From: Holacanthus passer | Lineage: Eukaryota; Chordata; Actinopteri; Pomacanthidae | Direction: 5' to 3' | Length of the DNA stretch: 64,000 bases | NCBI GenBank assembly: GCA_025331565.1 | Contig: JAFREQ010000012.1 | Location: 8,050,501-8,114,500, forward strand | Shown here: piece after piece, positions 46,741 to 59,502 of the stretch | Layout: every line of letters starts with the position of its first letter | How positions within the stretch are numbered: the first letter of the stretch is position 1 | Translations under genes and position numbers: made by a program | Notes under the pieces: model-generated | The model's database searches: none | What the model saw: the letters and a program-made list of their open reading frames with translations, nothing else | Told to the model about the DNA's origin: nothing

Positions 46741-49700
46741 TGTCTTGAAACTCTCATAAAGACAAGTGTTTTCTAAAATGTCTAAATTTATAATGTTCTT
46801 CTTTAGCTTCTTTAATGTTTACATTGCAGTGCAGAAGCATATTTTACAGGACTGTTCATTTACATCTCCCAACAGTCAACAAAAGAGTCTACAGGAAATA
46901 AATAACTTTTTTAGCTCGCATGCATTAGTAAACAGGTTTATTTTGTGGATACTCTGCAATATGTTCCATTTTTGAGGGTTATCAATGTGTTGCTAGACAG
47001 TCTTTATATAACCATTCAACCACAGATGACAATTATACCAGAGGCAGGACTCCTACTAACTTGCATTTGCATACAAATTCACCATGCGATTTTTGGCAGA
47101 GGCAACCAAGAGGAACCATCATTTAATGATTGCGGTTTGACATATTGTGCGTTTCTGTGCAACTCACTAATCCTCGGCATTGTAATTGTTGGAGGCACAC
47201 AGAGTTGTCGGAGCATGGAAAGGCCCTGATTAGCTCTCACCTTACACCAGTCAGCTCTGTTCGCAGGCATTTCACAGCACTTTTAGTATTGCCTTCTCAT
47301 TAGTTAAACAGGAGAGCCGAGGTGCTACCCCTCCATTTAAGCTGGTTATTTAACTCTAGGGACTCCTCTCCTTCATCGTAACGCCACGGCCGCTCTCCAA
47401 CATAAACCGAGAACTTGTGAATGTAACATGACAGACCAATTCGCAGCGCTTGTTCGACGCTCAGTCAAGTAAACAGAAAAACACTAACAGCCTGATTTTA
47501 AATTTAATTGTTGTAAGGATAGGTCAAATTACTCACCGACAACTCACTTCAATTTAACCTTTAGTTGACAAAATTGTCAATTTGGGGTTACTCACAGAGA
47601 CAGGAAAAAGTACTTTTCACAAGGCACAACTGTGGATTATGTGAATACAAATATAGCTGAACTTCAACTGCAAAGAAACTTTAAAAACAGGATTATTATA
47701 AATCTTTATTTCTGCATGCTGTCAAGAAAGTGGCATTGTCTATAAAATTAGGTATGCTTTGATCTGTTCTGGAGCTTTCAACCCTATCACGTGAGCTTCA
47801 TCATTGACTTTGTTCACCCATGATCATCTACAATTCTGCAACACGCGGGCAAAGGCCATCTGCCGATGAGGTTTATGTATTATGACCCAAAGCTCAGGAA
47901 CACCTACTAAATGGACCTTATGGTGAGAGTGTTTCTCAGGTAGGACTGTCTTCTTGTCATATGACATCCACCCTAAAAAGGGAAAACAGATAGTGGATAA
48001 AAAGTATGCTGCATGAACACAATCCTGGTTCAACCATATATTGTACACAAGCAATAGTCAGAATTAATGGTTTAAAATGCTGTAAAACACACTAGGAACT
48101 AAAAGTGTTACTGCTGACCTTTCTAACTTGTTGGCGCTACTGCAAAGGTCTTTTATGACTCACCACACGATCATCTGTACTTTGAGCCTCATCCACGATG
48201 AGTGTGGCTCTCTCAAAGTGCCACTGCTTGTCAGCCTAAATGGTCAGGAAATATAAGACGGCTGATAGAGGCCTGAGAGTGTTTCCTCTGAATGCTCACA
48301 TTAACGCAGTGAACCCACGGACGCATATTAGAGGCGGCGGTGGAACTGCATCGCATCTTTTGTAGTTATTGGTGAAAGGGCAGCCATCTCTGTCTTCTCA
48401 ATGTCTTTATCCACATGAAATAATAATGTCACTACTGCGGCGCGTGGAATAGAAATATCCAGAGGGCTCAGACAGACTTGTCACATGGCTAAACAACTCG
48501 AACTATACTACTCACAAAACAGAACAGGGAGAAGAGATTAAGCCGGACCACTGACTGCTTATGGTGTGTAGGTTAACAACAAGATGTAAATTTCATGAAA
48601 CCAATTCTGCTTTGTGTGTGTGTGTTTATTGTCTTTTGAAGCAGGGATAGACTTTAAATCATACGACTATGAAAGAATCTTGGTGTCAGCGATTTCCAGC
48701 CATTAGAAAGCCTTTGACTGTTCAATAATAGATAAGGCTTAATGGCCTCTTTGCTGCTGCTTCTGGCTGTGTTTGACATGTAGTGAGATAATGAATGTAA
48801 AAGAGTGCTGGAGACATTGGTCACATGGTTAACAACCTATTTTGGTGCTGAAAATGTCCCCATGTTTCCTGGTATCCTTTAATGACCGCTTGCTGTATGT
48901 TTTCAATATGATAATGCTTTAACATCTAACGCCCTCGAGGACCACTCACGGATAGTTAGTCATATCTGCCAATATTCACACATAAGAAGGGGGAGTGTTC
49001 ATACATTTTTCTTCATGCATGAAGAGCAACAGCTTGCGTTCCCACATTCATTTTATCTACCAAATGCATTTGTCATCGTATGAAAAGCTGGTTTGTCTGT
49101 CCTCCTTAGAAAGCCTCCCTTCAGCTTGGAGCTCATTTTCTCGTTCAGATAAAACAGTAAGACTTTGAAACCGGGATACATCACTTCTGAAAGTGTCGTC
49201 ACGTCCCCCCGTTCCATGACTGCCAGTGGCATGTTTGGGCCATTTTGAAAGGAGCTGAGCGACGGTGGCCACCGACTCAGATAAGACTGGTGGTGAGCAT
49301 ATCGTTTAAAGAGCGCAGGGACACACGCTCTCATTTACTGTGACTGCCTCGCTCAAGCATGGGCCAAACAATATGGTGACAGCTTTGCTTAGAAGCTGAA
49401 ATGACAGCTGATTCCTGTTATGTTATCGTGTCATGAAATCCATTTGGAGAGACAGCAAGCTCTGCATATAAAAATACAATCTCATGGGGTTACCTTCATG
49501 AAAGTGCATACTTTATTTTCACCAATATGCCTAATTCATATCAGATATTTTGACTTGAAATGTCCTAGTAAATCATGACAGTGAACCCACATGCACAATA
49601 CCAGGACTGGGTGACAGTGGGTGTGCAAACCTCTTTGACACCAGAGAATGGGGTTTGCATCTGGACTAGACAATGTAAATGCATTTTGTGAAACTTAGGG

Positions 49701-49873
49701 CAAATGTGTGGGTGAAGGTCAATGCTAATAATGTGCTTCAAGACGAGAATCTTTCTCTGACCCTAGCAATGTTCTGTGAGCTCCTAAACATAACCATAAG
49801 AAGCTTATTCATGCTTTTGTTGCTATTAATGGATATTTTGGCAGAGACCAAATGAAATATACTGTCAGTTAAC

Positions 49874-49888
49874 TTTTTTTTTTTTTTT
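49874..49888. repeat. homopolymer T run, 15 bases
   Basis: Fifteen consecutive T bases, with no attached element body recognised. Confidence 0.9.
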
Positions 49889-52120
49889 GTATCATCGTTT
49901 TGCGGCTTGCCAAATATGTTGACAACATTTCCTAATTATGATGATAAAAATGTCATCTGAAGAGCAGCTAATTTCCTTTAAAATGTACTTGCTGGAGCCA
50001 GTTTCTTGGAGACAGCGTTGTCCCTCGTGACTGCATCAACATATGTAGAGCTTGTGTGGATAATTGTAGCTTTTGTACAAAGTATAGAAAGCATGTGCAA
50101 GTCTAACTATATATAGGAATGTCATAGAACGTCAAGTACATCAATAAGGGTGTAAATCAGCGGGGATGTTCTTTAACAGATCATTACATTTTGTACACGT
50201 GTGAAATATTCACACATTTCACAGAAACAAGACTCACTTGGTTGTATCACATCTCAACTTACAGTGTTTTCTAAATGTCTTATTTCCAATTTTGTGCAGC
50301 AACTGAGTTCTGTGCTTGATTGATTTCACTGGCGCTGCCGTCTGTCTGTGTGTACATGCGATAAGGCAGGTAGTTGTTAAACATGGCTGACATTAGTCAG
50401 GAGGTATGCGCTGAGATTGGGGTGAGGCAGTATAAACAGATCTCTGTTAATGGGTCCATCCCTCTGGGTCCGCCGTGCACTGAAGCAGAGAGATAGCCAC
50501 AGACCCTCCCATCCTCCTGGAACACCGCTTCAAGAATTATTATTACACAGATTATTGATGAGCAGCTTTCCTGACTGTCACCTGATTCAGTGTGACCATG
50601 GGCCCATTCTTCATTTCTTCATAGTGATCTTTAAAATTCCATCAAATTTAGTTTGTTGCAGTTTATTTTTTATCATAAACCGCATTATGTATATAGTGAA
50701 GATCAGCCATAGGCAGCAACACAAAAGCACAGTATAACCAAAACATGTCTACTAAAACAGTGCAAGAAGCCACTCTCTCACTAAACCTTGGGATTAAAAT
50801 TGTCTAGCTTTATCCTTCAAAAGGTATTAAGACAGTATTGGCACAAACATCACAAACCACATTTCCTCAGCACTGATTCAAAAAAAGTGGGAACCCAAGC
50901 AATCTTAGAACTTAAATCATCATCTTAAAACATAAATCCAGCTATTTTTAAACCAGAAACTTATTTTCTCAGTTTTCTCTCCATCATGACAATTTATTAT
51001 GTTCGAAACGTCATCATCATTACATAGCTCTAGGTGTTGCTATCAGCATCCACTAGAGGAGCAAAGCAAATCAAATAGCTGCACCCAAACATGTGATTTC
51101 AACACAACATATAATTACACACACACACTGCATTTATACACCTTTAAATCACTGTGATCAAACAAATTTGTATCTTTTTTCAGTTGTAGTTGCGTTCATA
51201 GCGTTTTTCAGTGCTGATTGAGTGTCAGCTGGCAGTTTATATGATCTATGTCTACTCAGAAGGTGTAAAGAGAAAATGTTTCTTTCTTTGTATGTCTCCT
51301 GTATGCAGTGTGAAAGCAAACAATAATGTTGATTGTATATACCTCACATTGCTACCATGGGTGGATGTAATGTGTTGTGACAGCCTTCAACAATCTGAAC
51401 AATTTGAGATAGAAATCAGAGACATCGGAGTCTGACAATGTTACTTGTGATTGTCACTGGGACGTGTATGTGAAGTGTTTTTCACAGTTGGATATATGCA
51501 TGAAAACATCTGATATAACATGAACATGACGTTAGAGTGCTGTTGCAGGATTAAAGCACCAAACGTCCACAGTATACTTTGTACTGGTGTAAGATGATGT
51601 AAGATAAATGAGTCAAAAGAATCTAAAATTACTAATGTAAACATATTATTACAGTCCATGTAATACCATGTTTTTGGTCTCAGGCTTTCTGATTACCTGC
51701 AATTACTGACAGCTTATTTACTAGAAAGGCATCTACACATCTGCCTGTCCTACACCTAAACACCCTCATCCCATTGAAGGTCACACACACTCAATTATCA
51801 TGTCCCATCTATGTCAGTTTGGTGGCAAACACAACCTCTGATCTGGGAGCCTGATGTAGAAAGAAGGAAGTCCATCGATCCATAGATCTTCATACACTTA
51901 GTGATTTTTTTAGGTAAAGGTCACCTGTGCTATGGAAATGTGGAGAGAAAATTACTGGAGTAGAAAGATATTTAGAATATAGTAAAGTAGAGAAAATTAC
52001 CAGCTTCGACCATTGCCAAGTAGCCCGGTACACTGACAGTCTCTGTGGACGCTCCAACGACAGCTGAACACGTCTGATAAGAAGTGAGCCAAGGAACAGC
52101 GGCAAGAGAGGTACCAAGAC

Positions 52121-52175
52121 TTAAAGAGAGATGAGAGAGAAAGAGAGAGGAAGGAAGCGAGGAAGGGGGGGGAGT
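52121..52175. repeat. purine-rich (GA/GGAA) tract
   Basis: Imperfect AGAG, AAAG and GGAAG units end in a run of eight G bases. This is simple polypurine sequence. Confidence 0.8.
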
Positions 52176-53010
52176 TGTGGTGCTTGATGCTTCTTATTAG
52201 ATAGAGCACAATTTGATTCAATATTAGTCTGAATAAGCATCCGCACGGCTGCTGTTTCTGAACAAGAAGAAGTTTGACTATAAGGCAGCATTGTTCTTTT
52301 TATTGAACATTTCCATTTGAAATGGGGTGAAATTATTTGGAGATGTCTTTTGAGCTTAATTAATTAAGAGGAAGATATATGTTCTCCGGCCGCACACTGT
52401 GGAGGAACTGCTGTAAAAAAAACAAACATCATAATAATGCTTCATAGAGCGAAAGAAGAAGAGGATTGTATATAACATATGATGTATATATTTTCCATTT
52501 CCAGTTTTCAATATATACATCGTGCCTTTTGGTGCAATGACCAAGTCTATTTTGAGCACAGATTGCTCAAATGCAGGTCAAATTGCCATCGTGGTCAGTT
52601 AGTACTTTTGCTCAATAAGCATACAGTCCTTGTATTTGTACTCATATCAAATTCAGCCATCAGGGTTTTAACAGAGAGCACGTTAATCCACTCCTGGCTT
52701 CCCTGGTGGCCTGTTAGCTCCAGAATTAATTTAAAGACTTTAAAGTGCCCACCTGAACAGAGCTTTTGATCCCATATGATCAAGAGTGCAGCAAATAATA
52801 TGTAACAACAAAAATCATAACAGTTATTATCCTGACATAGTAGTTGTTGTGAAAAATCTATTCACTATTATTTGCGATACAATTTCATCTTTTTTGCATT
52901 TGTATTTGTGGTTCACGAAGTAAAATTTTATTCCACCAGGTCTATCACAAGTCAGGAAATAAACAACATCCACAAAGTCGGCCCACAGGCCTCCGACGTG
53001 GCTGTGGAGA

Positions 53011-53025
53011 ATGCAAATTAATTAG
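53011..53025 (+). promoter_or_regulatory. POU octamer fused to homeodomain site (candidate)
   Basis: ATGCAAATTAATTAG contains a perfect POU octamer ATGCAAAT (53011-53018) directly followed by a TAATTA homeodomain core (53019-53024). Such composites are typical of developmental enhancers. There is no nearby gene to which it can be tied, and a chance match in AT-rich DNA remains possible. Confidence 0.35.
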
Positions 53026-54534
53026 AAAGGTTTTTATGTTCACTTCCAATCTTCGCTTGAAAAACTCAGGATTGTGGAGGTCTACAACATCTTCCACCCC
53101 AATTCCTCTACAGCTGAACAAACAAGAGAGTTTTCATTTTAATTGACAGAGCGAATTGTTAAATTCAACACATGAAAGAGTGACCCCATGCCGGTCAGTG
53201 AATTGGAATATTTTCAATTGGACCTCTGTGGAAAGGTTTGTGAGCATAGGTGACTCACATTATCATGCTGAACATCCAAACAATACTCCCTTTTGGGCTG
53301 TCACAGCGGCTAACGGCTTTAAATAACAACGCCAGAAGTGAAATAAACAATAGCAGAAAGAATGCATTTGGACCACGTACTCACATCCATGACAGAGTCG
53401 ATGATGTCGCACACTATAGTGTTCTCATCTGACCGAGAGTGTTTTGATCCTCATCCTTCCTGAACTGCTTTGTTTCCATTAACCATTTCCATTTGCAAGC
53501 TATTTTCACAGCTGCACTGTTTTCTTCCTGCCTCCCCTGTTTTCCTGCTGCACTGTGGCCGGCTCACATGCTAGAATGAGCGCTCTCGCAGAAATTACCA
53601 TGGATTGGCTCCATGCAAAGAGAAAGCACTTCAAAAGTAAGTTTTTGTGCCTGAGAACAAAAAAGTGTTTCACACAATTTACTTCCCTTTTGATAACATC
53701 ATCCTTACATGTTCAACCAACCTGTTTCATGACTCTGTTTCTCTTTCTCTTGCCCAGTAGGCCTCAGCTAGTGTTAATGAAAGTTCATTTTTCAGCTGTT
53801 CAAACATCACAACACAGCTGATTTGATTATCTCCACAGCTCTGGTTATCTCACAGTCTTTTTGTGTACCTGCCAATATCCTGTCTCCTGATGCCACTGTA
53901 AACTTTGCACAGCACCCTGTACACACTCAGCAATCCATGCACATGAACCCTGCCCACCTTATTCCTTTAATCCATTGTACACCTAAATAAACTACGTGTC
54001 CACTGACAGCAGGGCTCGTCAATAGGACCAACAGGGTGGTGCGGGACTATTTCCAGTAGACCACATCCCACAAGGCCACATATTGACTGAAGGTTGGATC
54101 CATTTTTGTACCACCTTGGCCCCATACACGTCAGCACAACCCAGAGGGGAGCGAGTCAGCAATATTACAGTGAGTTCACATTGTTTTTCTATCTCAGGGT
54201 CATGATCTCATCACAAAGATGACAAGAGTTTTGCAAGTGGCGAAACGTTCAGAAAGAGACCAGCCTTTCTTCATTGTTTGCTGTGCAGCCTGTGCACAAA
54301 AACAAGCGGAACAAGAAATGGCGTGTCGATATCCGACAAGGCAAAGCTTCGCCTGCAACAGTTTAAATCCTTTAACATGGACGTCTCTGTTAATCTTCAG
54401 TGGTGATCTGCAAATTGCAATCAATGCTCTGCTTTGATTTGAAATTAATGATTTTTGCTTGTTTAGAAAACTGTTACAGCTAATATAAGCATAAAAGTAC
54501 AGCCTCTTATGTAAAATTTGAATTTTCCTCACCT

Positions 54535-54600
54535 TAGAAGAAAAGTTTGAAATTTCGGGAAATATGTGTATTTGCTTTCTTGTAAGATGTAAGACATAAG
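54535..54600 (+). repeat. percomorph repeat ('gataccactctcatg' type), fragment 3
   Basis: 'aaagtttgaaatttcgggaa' and 'atatgtgtatttgctttctt' match the 5' part of the repeat family whose later parts are seen at 40.11 and 46.44 kb. Only about 65 bases remain. Confidence 0.6.
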
Positions 54601-57600
54601 ATAAAGTTACTGTTAGGTACATGACCTTAGTATAAAGTTATGTAACTGGTACAAAGTTGGCTTGTTTGGAATTCCATTTGATGAAATATGAAAAAGGTGC
54701 CCGTGGCCTGATGTCAGACTGTAAATCCTTGATTCTGGTGAGTCTTATTTTATTTGCTTTTGTGTCTGATTTGTTGAAATTTGGCCAGATGATGCATTCG
54801 GGGACTGCTGTGGAGACTGAAATATTACACAAATTGGCTTAATGGGGACATTATAATGCGAAATTTTTTTCCACTACACTTGACAGTCTATTAATGGCTG
54901 CATATCCAATCCAAGATTACCTTTAAACTTTAATTAGGCTTTTAAAGGTGCATCTTACAATCTTTGAAACAGCTGATGATACATGGAGATATCTATTAAT
55001 CAACTTTCTTTACTGTTTATTTCTATTTATAGCTGGATGATTTCTTTAATGATTTAAACAAAATGAAACACTCTGTATGTCAGTAATCTGTTACAGACAC
55101 AACAATCCCATTGGCTATCACCTGACAAAGATTTATCTCTAGGGGCTATGGGCCAATGTTGTGCTACTCAGACTACAAATAGGAAACCAGAACACTTCAG
55201 AAACCAAAATTTTGTCCCTTGGCTACAGATGCTGTCTTCATATGCAGATATCTGTTTATAGAGATTATAGACACTATAGTTTAAGGTAATTTTGATTAAA
55301 AACCTAGAGGTTATTCAATAAGTCATGGTGAAAGTGCAGAAAAGGTGGGGGTTTTTTTCTGAAGTCACTTCGCTGTTTGAATCAACACCATATGTGACAA
55401 CAAGCACAGTGTTTGCCTTTGGAACTGCCACCATATGAGGGGAAGCACTGTGAAAATGATGAATAATAAAAGGATTAATTATTTTTCATCCATACCACTG
55501 AGGGAGAATCCCCATATGGAGTTTTCAGTCAATGAATTAAACTCACAGATGTTTCAGCATCTGGTTGATCCTTTTGGCATTTACCAACGCAGGATACATC
55601 ACCGAGGGGGACCGTACATGCTCTTTCCCCATTTCTGCATGCACAAGCAGGCACTTCAGAGGTCTCGCACTTAGTCTGCACATAAGCAAAATAAGCATCT
55701 GATGAGACAACCCTCAGCTCGCTGTTGGTCTGAATTCATACTGCTGTGCACTCATTGGTTGTCAGGCATGTCACTCAAGGCGGCTAGTTTTTACCACCTG
55801 ATTTAATCTTCTTTCATTTCTGTTCATCTTTACTAAATGCCGTACAGTAAACTTAACTATTATCTACATGTTTACAACCAAGGCCAATGAGTGAGACTGG
55901 ACAGAGCAGTTCTCCTGACCAATGGAAAAACAGGAACCAGACACACGCACACACACAAACCTGTGAGCTCGAGAGGGTCTCTGCACAGGGATTGAAAAGC
56001 ACTGGACATATTTTGACATAAATATGAGTGTACTGAGAGTACAGATGGGCAGGGGAGAGTTTTTATGGATGTTTTGATGTTTAATTTCCACCATGAAAAC
56101 TTGTCCCCGTTGGAATCCAGCTGCTGTGAAGTCGACTACAGCCTCTTCATGAAGGACTCCAAACATTTTTACACCTTATGAAGTCTGCAGGGGGGTCTCA
56201 TACTCTAAAGATGGAGTTTTGGGGAGATGTCACCTGAATGTAAAATAACACAACACACACAAACATGCATGCATGTGAATATGCCTGAGAAAGTGACTCT
56301 CATGTGTGACTCCCCATCATGCTGACTTTAACAGAACACAGTCAGACAGAGAGAGACTGTGTCAGTAGAGAGGAAGGAAAACTTCAACAAGACGGAACAT
56401 GTCAAATTTAAGGATTCGGCATGACTGCTCAGTTTTACGGTGGATTCGACATGCCGAGTAGAACTGATAGACGAAGGTACAAAAGATGAGAATGTCACAA
56501 TGTGATGCTTTAAAGCAACACAAATTGTTTCCTTTCTTGTCTCGCTTTGGCTGCACACCTCACAGCGACAGCAGTATTATAAGGTCAGTGTAAGAACGGC
56601 ACAGCCAGCAGCAGGACTTAGTTAAACTCCCACACTTGGTCATTTCCAACATGAAACAGAAAGCTGGATGTTTGAGCTTATAATTTATTATAAATATTTG
56701 TTTTGTTGCTGCTGCATTTTTTATAATGACCATAATTTGCCGAAATGACAGGAATTAAAAGTTAAGTTAATTTGATTTTATACGCTTTACAACATAACCT
56801 GATGAAACACAGAGGCAGTTGAAATGTTCACGTGTTGTAACCAGCCATAAATATGCTGTTCCCTCTGAATCTTTGTCATAATCTGTAGTTTAGTGAAATT
56901 TCTGAGATGTTATGACAAACTGTAGCTGCAAAAACCAGCCTGGATTAGAAAGAAATCCCTCTCCCATCACATCATTTAGGCTTAATCTGAAACCATTTTC
57001 TCACATTATAGTCACATCTCGGGCTCAGCAGACCGTGACTTCCTTTAGCTTTTGCAAATGAATTTCTCCATCACTTCAAAGGCGGTCTGCCGCAGCAAGA
57101 GTAGCACTTTGCAACAGTTGTAGCCTGCCAGCATCAACAAGTTCAGTTGGAGGCTTACTCGCACCCCGTGGTGTTTCTCTGAAGAAAGTTGTAAGCATTT
57201 TGAACTGTTTTGCTCTCTATGACTCTTAAAGACAAGACGGTTAAAGTGACTGGAAAGAGGCTGAATAATGTACGTCTCCTTCTGTTTGCTCCAACAGAAA
57301 GATATTTGCATATTTACTGTATGACTATTTTAGAACATCCACACTAAAGACTTTACAAGAAATAGTCATGATAAATAAACCATTTCCTTCTATAAGCTTC
57401 TTTTGAGTCTCTGAACGTTTTTGCAACAGAGTGTTTGTTAGTATGCATCCAAAGTTATGATGAGATGAGGAATTATAATTACATAAAATTACTTTTCTGT
57501 GATTTCATTCTGTTCAGTCAATGTTTGTCATAATCACTAAGACTCTTTTGACGTGAAGACGAGCCAAGGCTGTTAGTTCTAATAAGAGAGTGCTTGGAGA

Positions 57601-57919
57601 CACTGAAGAGACAACATTGGTGGTGATGTTTTCAGAGATTTCAAATAAAATATGCACTTGATGTTATTGCGCTGCCGATAGCTACACACGAACCTGGTAA
57701 TGTGCTCATAAGATTACCCTGAGCCTTGCCACAGTTTTCACGAGGATGATTTCTCTCCGCACTCTGCATATGCTTTTCTTTATAGAAATGACAGATATGT
57801 CCTATTCTGCAGTGGTCTTAGCCTCTAAAGTGTGATGATGACAATTTATGTTTGCTCTTCTATCTGTTGAGAGGTCCTTGAAAAGACAGACAAAATGCAC
57901 ATCCTTGGCCTTAAAGAAG

Positions 57920-57945
57920 TGCAGCGTTCCTCTGCAGCGTTCCTC
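57920..57945. repeat. exact tandem duplication, 2 x 13 bp
   Basis: TGCAGCGTTCCTC occurs twice head to tail without mismatch. Confidence 0.95.
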
Positions 57946-58293
57946 TCTGTGAGGGTTCATCTGTTAGTGTTTGGCATTGAGAGATGTTGTACTGTATGGC
58001 ATCCTCTTCATTGTGAAGAAAGGGGAAAACGTCATCTTCACACAGCAAACCATCTGTCCGAAACATCCAGTTGTCCTCTATCTGTTTTGACCTCCAACGA
58101 TAATTGACCATTCGTTAAGCCCCTCACCTCTCTACAGGAGAGTACATCTATGTTCCCAGAGTCCTATATTCCAAGGGTTCTATGTTCTCTGGTTCAATAT
58201 TCTGTTAACACACATTAACCCCATTTAAAAGGGACACAAACAGGACCCATGAGATTTTCATTGTCAAACACTTCATTTCCTGCATTCTGGAGA

Positions 58294-58308
58294 TTTTTTT
58301 TTTTTTTT
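58294..58308. repeat. homopolymer T run, 15 bases
   Basis: Fifteen consecutive T bases, followed by more T-rich sequence. Confidence 0.9.
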
Positions 58309-58489
58309 GCTTTTTATGCATCAGTTTTATTTTTTTGTTTTATTTTTGCTACTCTCAAATGAATGTAATGAAAATAAAGAGTCAATGTTTTATAAATCTC
58401 ATTTAAAACCTAAAACCTCTTCTAAAGGAGGTTGCCTGGACTTCATTTCCACCGAGTGGGTTATTCAGTGATGTTGCCCACTATAGTGT

Positions 58490-58491
<2 letters not shown>

Positions 58492-58560
<69 letters not shown>
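58492..58560. repeat. (CA)34 microsatellite
   Basis: Sixty-nine bases of uninterrupted alternating CA. An array this long and pure is expected to be highly variable in length between individuals and can take up left-handed DNA structure. The frame that crosses it is an artefact. Confidence 0.98.
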
Positions 58561-58562
<2 letters not shown>

Positions 58563-59353
58563 GAGGTGGCAGGTCTTCTACTCATGTCCTCAGAGAACTG
58601 TCAGCTTGTGTATCTGGAGACTGGTACACCGTTGCAAACTATCACATGATGACTCCAAACACAATACAATCCAACAACAACAGGACGCACATTAGCCAAC
58701 AACAACTTAACGTATCTGCCTCAGGGGAAGTCTGGGGTGTCATGAATTGACTAATTCCACTCTGTGTCCTCTGCCCTTGTGCTGCTCAGACGTGGTAGTC
58801 CCCTGCTGTAAGTCCCTGCAGGTCGAACAGTCGAGAAAACAGATGACAGAAAATACTACAAGGCAAATTGTACAGTTTGCCTCGTACTCATTCCCACTGA
58901 CAGGACTGATCCACTCATGGTCTGTCTGCCTTTCTCTCTTTTTAAGGGTGTCGACATTTAAAAAAACAACACAACTTGTCTGACTTTCCGAAACCAGGGC
59001 GATGATGACACTGAATGACAGACAACTTGCCTGTCATTCCATGAATTCTGATTTCATACCTCTCCCCTATGTACGTGAAACTCTTTTGTTTCTATTATTT
59101 CTCACGTTGTTCCAAGCATGTAAAAAAGTACACCGCAGAGTAGAGTGTGCATGAAAACATGCCCCGTATTGATCTAGTAAGGGACAGTGTATTTTATTCT
59201 GACGTGAGTATCAACCCTACCTTGTCATGTTCCTATTTTGTATAATAGAAATCTGGTACACTGGACGCTGGACCCTCTCAAGCTTGTCATTCTTGCACAG
59301 CACAATTTACACTTCTGAGTAATCATTGGAAAATTGTCCCTTCAAAAACCGTC

Positions 59354-59440
59354 CCTTCGATAGCTCAGTTGGTAGAGCGGAGGACTGTAGAGGCAATAGC
59401 TGAAATCCTTAGGTCGCTGGTTCAAATCCGGCTCGAAGGA
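59354..59440 (+). tRNA. tRNA-Tyr: tRNA-Tyr (anticodon GTA) with a 14-base intron
   Basis: The cloverleaf is complete. The acceptor stem CCTTCGA pairs with TCGAAGG, followed by discriminator A (59440). The D stem is GCTC/GAGC. The anticodon stem is GAGGA/TCCTT with one G-T pair, and the T stem is GCTGG/CCGGC. The anticodon GTA is at 59387-59389. A 14-base intron (59391-59404, one base of uncertainty) sits in the standard place, one base after the anticodon; all vertebrate tRNA-Tyr genes carry such an intron. Removing it leaves 73 bases, the normal length without CCA. The A box TAGCTCAGTTG (59361-59371) and B box GTTCAAATC (59420-59428) are intact. The mature sequence differs very little from the vertebrate tRNA-Tyr I remember. 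A Pol III TTTT terminator lies at 59449-59452, eight bases downstream. LINE-tail homology starts immediately after it, so a retroposed copy cannot be excluded, though nothing in the gene body is damaged. Confidence 0.97.
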
Positions 59441-59448
59441 GACAAGTA

Positions 59449-59452
59449 TTTT
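59449..59452 (+). terminator. Pol III TTTT terminator of tRNA-Tyr
   Basis: Four T bases start nine bases after the discriminator A. The run is the minimal vertebrate Pol III stop and may leak. The first bases of the LINE-tail homology follow directly. Confidence 0.7.
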
Positions 59453-59502
59453 GCAAATTTCCCAGTTGTGGGACTAATAAAGGAATATTTTATCTTATCT
59501 TA
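59453..59502 (+). mobile_element. LINE/SINE 3' tail with TTATC repeats (copy 3)
   Basis: GCAAATTTCCCAGTTGTGGG, then 'actaataaaggaat', then TTATCTTATCTTA, match the tails at 26081 and 44311. It is on the plus strand, like the tRNA gene. The homology starts right at the end of the tRNA terminator. A run of seven A bases follows. Confidence 0.75.

Larger units (their letters stand above)
46741..54534. other. long non-coding stretch
   Basis: Nearly 8 kb without a supportable gene. Frames reach only 96 codons. Structures present are a 15-base T run (49874-49888), a GA-rich tract (52121-52175), two 14-base palindromes (49011-49024, 52355-52368) and an octamer-homeodomain motif (53011-53025). Confidence 0.55.
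54601..59353. other. non-coding stretch upstream of the tRNA gene
   Basis: No gene is supportable. It contains an exact 13-base tandem duplication (57920-57945), a 15-base T run (58294-58308) and the long CA microsatellite. Frames stay below about 100 codons. Confidence 0.55.

Noticed and set aside
53565..53642. Exon-like segment after CTAG with an ATG and a GTAAGT donor
   Set aside because: The acceptor is poor (GCTAG after a weak tract), the peptide resembles no protein and a single GTAAGT is common by chance.
54200..54622. Minus-strand frame of 140 codons
   Set aside because: Its start overlaps a fish repeat fragment (54535-54600) and the rest shows no known domain.
58432..58695. Frame encoding a Thr-His repeat
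   Set aside because: It is simply the translation of the CA microsatellite.
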